A DNA stretch of 64,000 bases from Flavobacterium humi. Its GTDB lineage: Bacteria > Bacteroidota > Bacteroidia > Flavobacteriales > Flavobacteriaceae. The DNA is taken from assembly GCF_004745595.1 (NCBI RefSeq), contig NZ_SRLH01000005.1:1-64000 (forward strand). The letters run 5' to 3'. Positions 39,335 through 49,543 of the stretch are shown one piece after another (positions within the stretch are counted from its first letter, which is position 1; the number at the start of each line of letters is the position of its first letter). Made by a program: the position numbers and the translations under genes. The notes under the pieces were generated by a model. It was not told the DNA's origin, ran no database searches, and saw only the letters and a list, made by a program, of their open reading frames with translations.

Positions 39335-39748
39335 ATGAAAGACAAATCATTTTTAGGAACAGGATGGGGTTTCCCACCTACATTCAGCAATCATTCAGGA
39401 ACAGTGGAAACTGTTTCGGATGATAAGGATATTTTCCAAAGCTTACATATTTTATTGTCCACACGATTGAAAGAAAGAGTCATGCGCTCCGATTACGGCT
39501 GCGACCTCAGTGCGCTGTTGTACGAAAACATCACCATCACCTTGCTTACCAAAATCAAAGGGATAATTGAAAATGCCATCCTGAAATACGAACCCAGGAT
39601 TGACCTGCTGGATGTGGAGTTTTTTACGGAAGATGCCAACAACGGCGTCATAAATATTGAGATCATTTATCGGATAAGAGCCACTAATTCCCGAAAAAAT
39701 TATGTATTCCCGTATTATTTGGAAGAAGGGACATTTGTAAAACAATAA
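39335..39748 (+). CDS. gp25-like baseplate wedge protein (Pvc9-like)
   Basis: The protein has 137 residues. Segments such as RLKERVMRSDYGCDLSALLY and ILKYEPRIDLLDVEF fit the GPW/gp25 family, whose conserved EPR motif (here YEPRIDL) helps start sheath assembly on the baseplate. The order PAAR-gp25 is inverted relative to PVC (gp25 then PAAR). It lies 13 bp after the PAAR gene and 7 bp before the large baseplate gene. Confidence 0.93.
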   Translation: MKDKSFLGTGWGFPPTFSNHSGTVETVSDDKDIFQSLHILLSTRLKERVMRSDYGCDLSALLYENITITLLTKIKGIIENAILKYEPRIDLLDVEFFTEDANNGVINIEIIYRIRATNSRKNYVFPYYLEEGTFVKQ

Positions 39749-39755
39749 GCTTAAA

Positions 39756-42700
39756 ATGAAAAATTGCAACGCAATATTATCTATACACGAAGGGATGGGT
39801 ACTACCCAGAACGATAGGATCAACCCGGCGCTACAACCCGATTTCTTTCTTTTGGATGAAAGGGATGAGCAGGATTTCATATTGTTCGTACAGAGGCTTT
39901 CGCAATACGTAAAATTCTATAACGAATTTAACCTTGAAGAAGGCAACTGGTCCAATTTCTTCCAGAAAGAATCCACTTCGATCCTGATCCTGATCGCAAA
40001 CTGGAACATCGAACTACTGCAAAGTTCCTTTGAAAACAAGAAGAACGAAATTTTGCTCAACAATGATTTCCCTTCCCAGCAAGCCCTTCTTTTGGAGTAT
40101 TTTACCCAAATCAGGACAGCGTACCAAACGTTGCTGGAAAAAGCGAAAACACTGGATGAGGATATCCCTGAAAAAGAAAACCTTGTGGCTTCTTCTTACC
40201 TGATTACAGATAAGTTTGCCATCATCCTGGATCAGGTTAACAATGCTACAGATATCGAGGCATTGCTCAAAAATTATGTTTTTGTCAAAACGACGCAGCA
40301 ACTTTTCGGACTGCTTTTGTCCTGGAAAGATTTTTCCCAAAATGCGGTAACCCATCAATTAAGCGGTTATTCCAAACACACGCCGCATTATGCGCTTTTC
40401 CTTTCTTTCCTGAAATTGCTCAATATCGCAAAGGAAAAATTCAATGAGCTTACTAAAAAGCACCTGGATTTCTATTACAAGGACGTGCTGCACATCCAAA
40501 ACCAAAAAGCCAGGCCGGATTATGTACATTTAGTAGTCGAACCTTTTGATGCCAAACCTTTCCTGGTTCCAAAAGACACGGTTTTCATTGCCGGGAAAAA
40601 CAGCGCCGGCCAGAAAAAGTTTTATGCTTCTACCGCAGACCAAACAGTAAACGGGATCAAGCTGCATTCTTTTATAAGCACACACCGAAGGGACGAGCAG
40701 TATTACAAAGTGCCGGATTTGCTTCCGTTTAATGCCAAAAGCAAAGGTTTTGATGTTTTTGCTGCTGCCAAACAAGACTTTAAGGAAGGCATCATGATTG
40801 CCAGCCCAATCCTTTATATGCAAAGCGGGGAACGGATTATCTACCTCAGGTTCAACGATTATAATTATAAAGCGGAAGATTTCGATTTTTATATTACCGG
40901 CGAAGAAAAAACAATTGCCATCAAGAGCAAACAGAATGTCAAGAAAAATAATAATTCGAACGAAGAACGGATCAAACTGACCCTTCCCGCAGCTGAAAAG
41001 GCCATTATTCCTTTTGATGCTAAAAAGCACCTGGATTTCCTGGTGCAATCCGATTTCCCGGTGTTAAAAATCATCCCAAAAAACAGGAAGGTAATGACCA
41101 AAATCCTGAAAATAGACATTAACATCGAAGTCAATAAGTTCAAGTCGTTTGTATTGGAATCCGATTTTGGTACCATCGATACCGAAAAAGCGTTTTATCC
41201 TTTTGGTGAAATCCCTAAAAACGGCAATGGCGTTATGCTGCGTTCGAACGAATATTTCATGAAAAACAAGGCTGTGGCTGCGTTAACGTTTTCTTCCGGT
41301 TCTTCAAAAAATTCGGATAAAAAGAAAAATGACGGAAAACCGAACATCAAGATCCCTTGGTTGACCAATAAAGTTGATATGTTCCAGTTCACTAACGGTA
41401 CCTGGAAAGAATATTCGGAAGGATTGAAACCCATTTCCAATGATTATCCGTTAAAGGAATATCATTTTGATGAAATAATTACCGAGGAAATTACCGCAAA
41501 CGGAAAAATCAGGATAGAACTGAATTATTCCAAATACAGTGGTGAAACCTATTTGCAGGATTTTATCAAAGCGAGCCAGGATAAGACCACTTTGCCTTAT
41601 AAACCAAGGGTAAAAGAATTTATTTTTGATTATACGCTGGCCGAAACCATCGATTTGTCTACCCGGAAAAATGAAGAAAACCCTATTGAGCTGTTCCAGG
41701 TACTGCCTTTCGGATATGCCAAATTAAACAAAGGGCCTTTCTACTTTTCTACTATGGCTTCCCTGCAGGGAGAAGTGTACCTGGGTTTTGAAAAAGCGGC
41801 TCCTAAAGACGGGCTTTCCTTTTTGCTGCAATTGGAAGAAGGCACGGCAAACCCGCAATTGGAACCTGCGAAAATAGTATGGGAATACCTGGATGGCAAC
41901 ATTTGGACGCCACTCGAACAAGATGCTATTGGTGACGAAACGTATTCGCTTACGCAATCTGGCCTTGTTTGGGTTACCATTCCTGAATTTAATCCGGTTA
42001 CAAATACCAAACTGCCTTCGGGTTTGTTCTGGTTGAAAATTTCCGTGTCCAATATTGAGGCTATTTGCAAGTTTATCGGCGTTCATGCCCAGGCTTTAAA
42101 AGCGGTTTTGACCGATTATGAAAACTCTGGCGCGGTCTTTTTGGAAAACACACCCAAGGAAACCATCAGTAAGGTTTATAATCCCATCAACAGTATTAAA
42201 AAAATAACGCAGCCGTACAACTCCTTCGGAGGCAAAACCACCGAGCGGGACGAGTCATTGTACACCCGTACCAGCGAAAGGCTGCGCCATAAAAACAGGG
42301 CCATTACTTCTTGGGACTATGAAAGGATCATTCTACAGGAATTCCCGGAAGTGTTCCGCCTGAAAACATTAAACCATTACCGTTACGATACTAAAATTTC
42401 CAATGTTTCTGCAGGATATGTCACCCTAATTCCTATTGCGAAATCTTCGAATTCGGAACACGTGAACTGGAGGCCTTTGCTGAGTTTGAATAAAATGCTC
42501 CTGATCAAGGAACATCTGTCTAAAATAGCGTCCCCTCATGCCCGGATAAATGTAAAACCGCCGAAATTAGAGAAGGTACAAATCCAGTTTAAAGTGAAAT
42601 TCCATATCCAGGAAGGGATGGATACCCGCTTGTACATCGCGGCATTGATAGAAACCATCAATACCTACTTGAGCCCGTGGGCGTATAATGCGACTGAAGT

Positions 42701-42917
42701 GAATTTTGCCAATGAAATCGAGTTTTCATCCATTATCCAGCTCATCGACAACCAGCCTTATGTGGATTACCTTACTGATTTTAAAGTAAAACAATACATT
42801 TTGAACGAAAAGGGCGAAATAGTAGGCGGCCCGGTACAAAACCTGAATAAAATTATGCCCCAGACAGACTTTACCTTGTTTGTTCCCAATGAATACCATC
42901 AAATACAAGAAATTTAA
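39756..42917 (+). CDS. Large eCIS baseplate protein (Pvc11-like)
   Basis: This 1053-residue protein lies at the Pvc11 position, after gp25. The C-terminal segment ERDESLYTRTSERLRHKNRA followed by SWDYERIILQEFPEV is typical of gp6/baseplate-J-like wedge proteins in Bacteroidota eCIS. The N-terminal half is largely helical (to about residue 230), and the middle is beta-rich. Together with the next gene it should form the wedge heterodimers that surround the hub. It is longer than Pvc11 of Photorhabdus, as is common for Bacteroidota homologues. No signal peptide is present. Confidence 0.85.
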   Translation: MKNCNAILSIHEGMGTTQNDRINPALQPDFFLLDERDEQDFILFVQRLSQYVKFYNEFNLEEGNWSNFFQKESTSILILIANWNIELLQSSFENKKNEILLNNDFPSQQALLLEYFTQIRTAYQTLLEKAKTLDEDIPEKENLVASSYLITDKFAIILDQVNNATDIEALLKNYVFVKTTQQLFGLLLSWKDFSQNAVTHQLSGYSKHTPHYALFLSFLKLLNIAKEKFNELTKKHLDFYYKDVLHIQNQKARPDYVHLVVEPFDAKPFLVPKDTVFIAGKNSAGQKKFYASTADQTVNGIKLHSFISTHRRDEQYYKVPDLLPFNAKSKGFDVFAAAKQDFKEGIMIASPILYMQSGERIIYLRFNDYNYKAEDFDFYITGEEKTIAIKSKQNVKKNNNSNEERIKLTLPAAEKAIIPFDAKKHLDFLVQSDFPVLKIIPKNRKVMTKILKIDINIEVNKFKSFVLESDFGTIDTEKAFYPFGEIPKNGNGVMLRSNEYFMKNKAVAALTFSSGSSKNSDKKKNDGKPNIKIPWLTNKVDMFQFTNGTWKEYSEGLKPISNDYPLKEYHFDEIITEEITANGKIRIELNYSKYSGETYLQDFIKASQDKTTLPYKPRVKEFIFDYTLAETIDLSTRKNEENPIELFQVLPFGYAKLNKGPFYFSTMASLQGEVYLGFEKAAPKDGLSFLLQLEEGTANPQLEPAKIVWEYLDGNIWTPLEQDAIGDETYSLTQSGLVWVTIPEFNPVTNTKLPSGLFWLKISVSNIEAICKFIGVHAQALKAVLTDYENSGAVFLENTPKETISKVYNPINSIKKITQPYNSFGGKTTERDESLYTRTSERLRHKNRAITSWDYERIILQEFPEVFRLKTLNHYRYDTKISNVSAGYVTLIPIAKSSNSEHVNWRPLLSLNKMLLIKEHLSKIASPHARINVKPPKLEKVQIQFKVKFHIQEGMDTRLYIAALIETINTYLSPWAYNATEVNFANEIEFSSIIQLIDNQPYVDYLTDFKVKQYILNEKGEIVGGPVQNLNKIMPQTDFTLFVPNEYHQIQEI

Positions 42918-42928
42918 AAAAGAAAATT

Positions 42929-45900
42929 ATGCTGCAGGAATATTACATTGAGAAAGACAGAACATTGCTTCCTTCGCAAGATTTTCAATTCTTGTTACGG
43001 GAAGGGCTCAAATATATCGAACAATTAGGCCCTAAATTCTGGACCGATTACAATCCTCACGACCCGGGAGTCACTATCCTGGACGTGTTGTGCTATGCCA
43101 TTACGGAGTTGGGCTACAGGGCCGATTTTGACATAAAAGATGTTTTAACCAACCAGGATGGCCTGATCCAAAACAATACGTTTTTTTCAGCGGCTACTAT
43201 TTTTACCAATGCGCCTCTAACCGAAACCGATTACAGGAAACTGCTCATTGATATCGAAGGGGTTTCCAATGCCTGGCTATTGGCCACTAAAAAGGAATTG
43301 GATTTGGCGGGTTACCGAAAGCCAAATGATGCTGAAGCCAGCTTGTATATCAATAAAATAGAAGATAAATTAAGTTTAAAAAACACCGACAAAAACGGGA
43401 CTATCTTACCCAAATTAGCATTAAGGGGATTAAATAAAGTTAAAATCGAACTGGAAGAAGACCCTGTTTTGGGAGATTTGAACACGTTGTTGCTGGAATA
43501 TGCCTTTTGGGCGCAAAACCGCTGGGTAAACCTTAAAGTCGTTCCTCAATTTACAGACTGGAAACATCCAGATGCCGCTTTGTTTGGGAAAATGAACAAA
43601 CCGTCCAAGATCACCATAAGCAGCATCAAGAAAGTCCAGGATATCGTATACCTGATTGTCAACCGGTACACCAAACCTTCTGATTCCCTGCATTTTAGGA
43701 TTTTTGTAGAAGACCCGGCCGAGATTGATGTGGCTTTGCAGCATTTCAGCACGGAAAAGAACGTGACCGAAATCATTTCTCTCTTCGAGCAGAAAAAAGA
43801 AAAGATCCAGGACATTTTTTCAACTATTGAAATCAAACTGCACCAAAATAGGAACCTTACCGAAGATTATTTATGTACCGAAATCATCGAGAAAGTATCC
43901 ATCGGGATTTGTGCCGATATCGAACTGGAACCCGGAGCCGATTCGATAGAAATAATGAGCCAGATCCAGATTGCCATCGATAAGGTCATCAGCCCTAAAA
44001 TCACTTTTTATACGCTTTCCCAATTGGTCAACGAAGGCTATCATTCGGAGGACATTTTCCTGGGGCCGAAACTGCTGCACGGGTTTTTAAAAGATGAGGA
44101 AATTGAAAAAGCGCAATTGGCCAAAGAAATCCATGCCTCCGATATCATTGCGGTTTTAATGGAAATAAAAGGAATCAAATCAGTGCGGAACCTATTGATG
44201 ACCGCCTATAACCTTTTGGGGAAACCTATTACCGGAGCGATGAACAAAAGCTGGGTTTTGGAACTTTCCGGAGAAGTAAAACCGGTATTTGATGCCGAAA
44301 AATCAAAATTACTGTTGTTCCAGAAAAACATCCCTTTCCTGCTTACGGAAAACCAATGGATGCTCGTGGAACAGAAAGTCTTGATGTATAAAACACAGTT
44401 TAGCCAAAAGAAACTGCAGAACACCAAAAATGATTTTGAGATCGAAAACGGCGACCATTTCGAATTCCAGAAATATTACAGCATCCAGGACGAATTCCCG
44501 GTAAATTACGGTTTGGGGAAAAATCCGGTTTCGGATAAGGAAACCGATTTAAGAAAAGCCCAGGCCAAGCAACTTAAGGGTTACCTGTATTTTTACGAAC
44601 AGATAATCGCGGATTTTTTCAGCCAGCTTTATAACGCCAAAGACCTTTTTGACACCAAACCTCTCGACAGGACTTATTTCCCGATGTACCTTGAGAAAAA
44701 CGACCTGAACGGCGCAGATTTTTATTCTAAAGAGTTGTATTCCGCTTCGCTGCAATCCGCTTTAGTTAATGGGGAATCGCCTGACGATGTTTCCTTATAT
44801 GAAACCAAGACGCAGTATTACGAAAGAAGGAACAGGGTTTTGGATCATTTGATGGCCCGTTTTTCGGAAAGTTTCAACGATTATGTTTTTATGATGTACC
44901 GCATGTCTAACGATACGATGGGAATGGGCGGCCTTTCATTTGATTATCAAGATCTTATTAAAGACAAGCAGGATTTCCTCAATAGTTATCCGGTCATAAG
45001 CAGCAACAGGGGTTTGGGGGTGGATTACCTGAATGCTGAAATTGTTGCCCAAACATTGCAGTTTAATATTTTTTGGAACACCGACCATCGCGGCGGATAC
45101 GAAAGAAGGACAGCAAAACTATTAGGGATCAATGCGATACCATTACGGGATATCGTCACCGAAGAAGCACCACAGACACAATGGACCGTCAATACCGAAA
45201 CGGAAGATTTCCTTTTTAAGATTATTGCACCAGGAGTCAACTTACAGCAAAAATGGGACTGGGCACAGCTTCATTTCCTGGACCAGAATTTATACAGGAT
45301 TGATAATTACGGCCCGAATTTCTATTTGTATTTGGTAGACGGTACTACAAAAATAGCCAAGCTGGATAAGAGATTCGCTTCGGAAAAAGAAGCGTATGCC
45401 TATCTGCAGGAAATGATAAAAATACTGAATGTTTATTATGAGAATTTCTATTGCCTGGAACATATTCTGCTCAGGCCGTTCAACAACAGTGTTTTTAAGG
45501 ACGATGACCTGCTCTCGGTTTGCCTGAACGACGAATGCAATGACGAGGCTAACAACGACCCATATTCCTTCAAGGCTACAATCGTGTTGCCAGGCTATCT
45601 TTCCCGATTCAAAAACCTGATTTTCAGGAAATATGCCGAAAAAATATTCCGGCAGGAAGCACCGGCCCATGTACTGTTGAAGATTTGCTGGGTAAATGCG
45701 GAAGATATGCTCGGGTTCCAGAAGAAATACAAAGCATGGCTCGAAAGTTACCGGTATTACAGACTGAAATTTTGCGAAAACGCACTCACACAAAGCATGG
45801 AAACAACCTATAAAACAACATTGCACGAACTTATGGTTGCAGTAAAAGAACTCAATACGATTTATCCGGAAGGAAATCTGTACGATTGTCAATTAAGCGA

Positions 45901-45949
45901 ATCAAATAATCCTATAGTGCTAGGAAATACATCATTAGGAACTTTATAA
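42929..45949 (+). CDS. Large eCIS baseplate protein (Pvc12-like)
   Basis: The protein has 1006 residues. The N-terminal stretch near residues 38-65 contains NPHDPGVTILDVLCYAITE, which matches the conserved DPGVTIxExLxYAxTxLGYR signature of gp6/gp7-type baseplate wedge proteins. Large central helical and beta regions follow, ending at a Tyr-rich C-terminal portion (ESYRYYRLKFCENAL). It lies 11 bp after the Pvc11-like gene, and the pair is expected to assemble as wedge subunits. Which of the two corresponds to Pvc11 and which to Pvc12 is judged from order. Confidence 0.82.
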   Translation: MLQEYYIEKDRTLLPSQDFQFLLREGLKYIEQLGPKFWTDYNPHDPGVTILDVLCYAITELGYRADFDIKDVLTNQDGLIQNNTFFSAATIFTNAPLTETDYRKLLIDIEGVSNAWLLATKKELDLAGYRKPNDAEASLYINKIEDKLSLKNTDKNGTILPKLALRGLNKVKIELEEDPVLGDLNTLLLEYAFWAQNRWVNLKVVPQFTDWKHPDAALFGKMNKPSKITISSIKKVQDIVYLIVNRYTKPSDSLHFRIFVEDPAEIDVALQHFSTEKNVTEIISLFEQKKEKIQDIFSTIEIKLHQNRNLTEDYLCTEIIEKVSIGICADIELEPGADSIEIMSQIQIAIDKVISPKITFYTLSQLVNEGYHSEDIFLGPKLLHGFLKDEEIEKAQLAKEIHASDIIAVLMEIKGIKSVRNLLMTAYNLLGKPITGAMNKSWVLELSGEVKPVFDAEKSKLLLFQKNIPFLLTENQWMLVEQKVLMYKTQFSQKKLQNTKNDFEIENGDHFEFQKYYSIQDEFPVNYGLGKNPVSDKETDLRKAQAKQLKGYLYFYEQIIADFFSQLYNAKDLFDTKPLDRTYFPMYLEKNDLNGADFYSKELYSASLQSALVNGESPDDVSLYETKTQYYERRNRVLDHLMARFSESFNDYVFMMYRMSNDTMGMGGLSFDYQDLIKDKQDFLNSYPVISSNRGLGVDYLNAEIVAQTLQFNIFWNTDHRGGYERRTAKLLGINAIPLRDIVTEEAPQTQWTVNTETEDFLFKIIAPGVNLQQKWDWAQLHFLDQNLYRIDNYGPNFYLYLVDGTTKIAKLDKRFASEKEAYAYLQEMIKILNVYYENFYCLEHILLRPFNNSVFKDDDLLSVCLNDECNDEANNDPYSFKATIVLPGYLSRFKNLIFRKYAEKIFRQEAPAHVLLKICWVNAEDMLGFQKKYKAWLESYRYYRLKFCENALTQSMETTYKTTLHELMVAVKELNTIYPEGNLYDCQLSESNNPIVLGNTSLGTL

Positions 45950-45958
45950 AAATACATC

Positions 45959-48955
45959 ATGGAAGCATATAATACCTCTATTTATCCTGTTTTTGAAGCA
46001 GATCAGGTTTTAAGCCAAAAAGAACTCAACCTTGTGGTCAGCCACTTGGAGGAGCAAGACCGTATCACCCGGAAAAATTTAACAGGATTAGGAATCGTTT
46101 GCGGATTGGAACTTTCTTTTCCGTCAGAAAACATTGTGAAAATTGCCTGTGGAACAGCCGTTACGTCTTTGGGTTTTCAAATCAACTGGAAAGAACAAAC
46201 GCTTTCTCATTACCATGATTTTGAGATTTCAGATCAGTTTTTGCATCCGGATTATATCCGTGAACCGTATTTAGACAACATTTTTAAATATGCTTCAGCG
46301 TACCAGCCGATAAAAAATTGCGCCGAATTGTTGCCGGCCGATTCCAATCTAGTCGATAAGAAACCAATTCCTAGCGGGTTTTTTAATGACAAAGCCATTA
46401 TTCTGCTTTTGGAAGTCACGCTAATCGACCAGAAAAACTGTGTAACGACAAATTGCGACGACAAGGGCAAAAGGATGGAATTCAACATCAGGCCTTTGGT
46501 TATCCCAATCAATGAATCCACAAAAGGACTGCTCAAAGAATACCAACAGCCGGAATTATATTCCAAATTGACTTTCCCGAGATATAATGTCCCGTTCCAA
46601 AACATTACCACAGGGACACAGGTGTTGGACGCTTTCAAAAAAGTATACGATCCTGCTCAGGTTAACACGATTTCCAATGCAATCGACAATGTGTACGAAG
46701 ACCATAAAGAAGCTTTGGCACCGCACGGGAATCTTGCCGTCCTGGACAACAGCAAGGCTAAAATAGATGAAATGGTCAACATCCATAAGGCCAGTGTCAA
46801 TATACAATACGTTTGGGACTGGATTTCAGACATTGTAGAAGCCTACAACGAGATCATCGCTTTCAAGAAACTGTATCCTACTTTATGCTGCATTAACGAA
46901 AACCTGTTTCCGTTCCATGTTGTTTTAGGAGGGAATTCGGCCTATGCCAATACTTTCAGGACGCCATTCATTCAAACATTGAGTGCCACTAAAAAAGAAG
47001 AAAAAAAGGTACAAAAACTGACGCTTCTTTTTGAAAGGCTGGCCCATATCCTGAATTCTTTCGAAGTGGAAAAAAACATCAAGATAAAAGTCACGCCTTC
47101 TTCTTACGGCAACCTTCCCTTATCGGAAAAAGCGATCCCGTATTATTACAATTCCGTGTTGGATTTGAATAAAAAATGGAACCCGGAACTGACGGTAAAA
47201 GGCAAAAACGATACGATTTTGTCCTACCGCTCCGACATGCTTAATTATACGAACAAGCTCTCCGTGCAGAAACCGCTATTGTTTGACATCGAACCTTATA
47301 ATTTCTTTAGGATCGAAGGGCATTTGGGGATGAATTATAAAAAAGCGATCAAAGACCTTAACCTGATCAAAGACAGTTATAGCCTTCCTTTTAAGATTAC
47401 GGCGTTAAATGCGGTGGATTATCTGAACAAAGAAGTTGATATCCTGAAATTCGACGGGCGCTGGGACGATCTGGAAACCGATTACGACCTGGCCCGCAAA
47501 AGAGTCTATAACATCACGGAATTTGTCATCAAATGGATGGATTTGAGAAGGACGGTTTTGGCCGATAACAATATCATTTCCACACAAAATATCGATAATT
47601 TCAAAAATATACTGGCGCAGCTGAAAAACCTGCTGACCAATGACCTGAAAGAATTCCTGCCGAATTATAAATCCTTTTATGAAATATTCAAGCAGCTCAA
47701 TTATGTATTCCTGTTCCACAGATGGTGCATCCAGCTCTTCAATCCTTCGTTATCGACCATTGCAGAAGACCTGATAGACCGTTTTGACGACATCAATGAA
47801 TTGTTTTTAGACGATCCGTTTACGGTAATCTATGAGGAAGCGAACATCCGTTGGCAAAAGGCGTACAAGGATTTGTTCTTTTCGACATTTTTGAAAAAAC
47901 ACCCGGGACTGGAACACAAAGGAGGCGTAACCAAAGGCGGTACTTTTGTACTGGTGTATGTGGATACGTCCATCTTCAAAGCTGTGGCTCCGCCATTGTT
48001 CCATGCCAACCTGCTTTCGGCCGTGACCGCATATAAGGACAATATTCCAATTGCGACCAGCATAAAAGACGATTTGATCAAGAGTGTGAAATTTACCGAC
48101 TACAAATCGCAGATAAAAAGAAAACCGGCACTTAATGCTGCCAATAAATGCAAGGATGAGGCCGATAATATCAAAAATGACCTGCTGGAACTGGCCATGT
48201 ATAATATGGATGCCCATTACACAGCTGAAATGAGCGGTTATATCCTTGAAAACCTGAAGGATGTCCTGCAGTTTGAAGTCAGTGCCGCGCCTCAGGTGCC
48301 TTTCCAGCAAATGATTATTGCCGATTTCTTCCTGCCGTATTTATGCTGTGGCGATGGCAATACGATTGAAGTCAAGATTGAGGTCAAAGAGCCGTTGTCC
48401 ATTTCGTTGGATCCGCTTAAATTCTGCAATAATGATGTTGAAGGAGAATATGAAATCATCATCAAAGGGAAATCCGGCGGGACATTTACAGGAACAGGAA
48501 AAGATGCCATAACTCAATCGGGCGACAAATATTACCTGCATCCGCACCATGCTTCCATCCAGACACCAAAAATATACACGTTGCAATATGAGGTGGAAGA
48601 AGAGCTGAGTAATACGGTTGAGTTTGAAATTTCGACACCGGCCACCTTAAAATGGCGTGCGCTGATAGATGCCACTATGCCAACCAAGATTAATTTCACC
48701 AACCTGGTAGCGGGAGATTCCCATGAGTACGAAATTAATTTTGGCGACGGATCAGATAAAGTAACAACCCACGAGGCCAATATTTCCCACATGTATCCGG
48801 CCAGTGAAGGGAATATGTCCTATACGGCCAGCATACAGCAATTGGGAGAAGTGTGCCAAAGCATGCAGGTTATTGTCGTGGAAGTGCTTGGAAGTTCCAA
48901 TCCGCACGATTTTAACGCACCCGATTTCAATTCAAGTGATTTTAGTACTAAATAA
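45959..48955 (+). CDS. eCIS-associated 998-aa protein with PKD-like C-terminus
   Basis: I recognise no named family for the whole protein. The N-terminus (QDRITRKNLTGLGIVCGLEL, about residues 32-51) resembles segments I associate with Bacteroidota eCIS structural proteins. The central region is helical. The C-terminal ~120 residues read like a PKD/Ig-like fold (HEYEINFGDGSDKVTTHEAN-type segment near 920-940) and end in a short repeat, NAPDFNSSDFSTK. It sits where PVC encodes the tail fibre Pvc13, 9 bp after the Pvc12-like gene, so it may be a baseplate extension, fibre or cage protein. No signal peptide is seen. Surface exposure and receptor binding are inferred from the PKD fold only. Confidence 0.6.
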   Translation: MEAYNTSIYPVFEADQVLSQKELNLVVSHLEEQDRITRKNLTGLGIVCGLELSFPSENIVKIACGTAVTSLGFQINWKEQTLSHYHDFEISDQFLHPDYIREPYLDNIFKYASAYQPIKNCAELLPADSNLVDKKPIPSGFFNDKAIILLLEVTLIDQKNCVTTNCDDKGKRMEFNIRPLVIPINESTKGLLKEYQQPELYSKLTFPRYNVPFQNITTGTQVLDAFKKVYDPAQVNTISNAIDNVYEDHKEALAPHGNLAVLDNSKAKIDEMVNIHKASVNIQYVWDWISDIVEAYNEIIAFKKLYPTLCCINENLFPFHVVLGGNSAYANTFRTPFIQTLSATKKEEKKVQKLTLLFERLAHILNSFEVEKNIKIKVTPSSYGNLPLSEKAIPYYYNSVLDLNKKWNPELTVKGKNDTILSYRSDMLNYTNKLSVQKPLLFDIEPYNFFRIEGHLGMNYKKAIKDLNLIKDSYSLPFKITALNAVDYLNKEVDILKFDGRWDDLETDYDLARKRVYNITEFVIKWMDLRRTVLADNNIISTQNIDNFKNILAQLKNLLTNDLKEFLPNYKSFYEIFKQLNYVFLFHRWCIQLFNPSLSTIAEDLIDRFDDINELFLDDPFTVIYEEANIRWQKAYKDLFFSTFLKKHPGLEHKGGVTKGGTFVLVYVDTSIFKAVAPPLFHANLLSAVTAYKDNIPIATSIKDDLIKSVKFTDYKSQIKRKPALNAANKCKDEADNIKNDLLELAMYNMDAHYTAEMSGYILENLKDVLQFEVSAAPQVPFQQMIIADFFLPYLCCGDGNTIEVKIEVKEPLSISLDPLKFCNNDVEGEYEIIIKGKSGGTFTGTGKDAITQSGDKYYLHPHHASIQTPKIYTLQYEVEEELSNTVEFEISTPATLKWRALIDATMPTKINFTNLVAGDSHEYEINFGDGSDKVTTHEANISHMYPASEGNMSYTASIQQLGEVCQSMQVIVVEVLGSSNPHDFNAPDFNSSDFSTK

Positions 48956-48969
48956 TAAAAAAAGATATC

Positions 48970-49533
48970 ATGGCAGCAAAAACAAAAGCAGAAATCATTC
49001 AGGTAATCAACAATAAGATTATTACCAACGGGAATATCAAAGCAATAGATACCAATGCGATCCTTAGGGACATTTTAGATTGTATCGAACTGAACGACCA
49101 GGGCCCTACCGGCGGCGGCACTTCAAAATTTGATTTTGCCAGCAAAGTCCCTTTAATCGACAGCCGGGGAGCGGAATTGAATTTTTCCATCCGTGGGATT
49201 ACGGATTCCTTCGTTAACATTACCTTCAAAATCCTGATCAAGGAAAGCAATGTGAATGACCTGAAATTCCTGAACAACAACACGTTAATTGTAAAAGCCT
49301 TGGATTCAATCCTGGACGCGGCGCAAAGCAGCCAGATGGACTTCCTGGTAAAGATAAAAGGAGTCGCATCGGCACCAACAAACGGAAAAAGATTCAGGAC
49401 AGGAAACTTAAGTTTCTCGATAACGGATAAGAATTTCTCTATCAAAATAGATGGCCAGGAAATGAATGACAACCTGTTTGCCGGTGACCAGATTTTTACA
49501 TCTATAGCCGTGCACTGCCCAACATTCTCATAA
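48970..49533 (+). CDS. Small eCIS-associated structural protein (187 aa)
   Basis: The family is not identified. The N-terminus (IIQVINNKIITNGNIKAIDT, then NAILRDILDCIEL) resembles a helical motif common at the start of Bacteroidota phage/eCIS fibre-type proteins (pattern ITNGN...I...LRDxLxDxI). A short linker, GPTGGGT, leads into a beta-rich domain (SIRGITDSFVNITFKILI). This layout of helix plus beta-sandwich suggests a fibre, collar or attachment protein. The gene lies 14 bp after the 998-aa gene and 10 bp before the tape-measure gene. Confidence 0.55.
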   Translation: MAAKTKAEIIQVINNKIITNGNIKAIDTNAILRDILDCIELNDQGPTGGGTSKFDFASKVPLIDSRGAELNFSIRGITDSFVNITFKILIKESNVNDLKFLNNNTLIVKALDSILDAAQSSQMDFLVKIKGVASAPTNGKRFRTGNLSFSITDKNFSIKIDGQEMNDNLFAGDQIFTSIAVHCPTFS

Positions 49534-49543
49534 TCCATAACAA

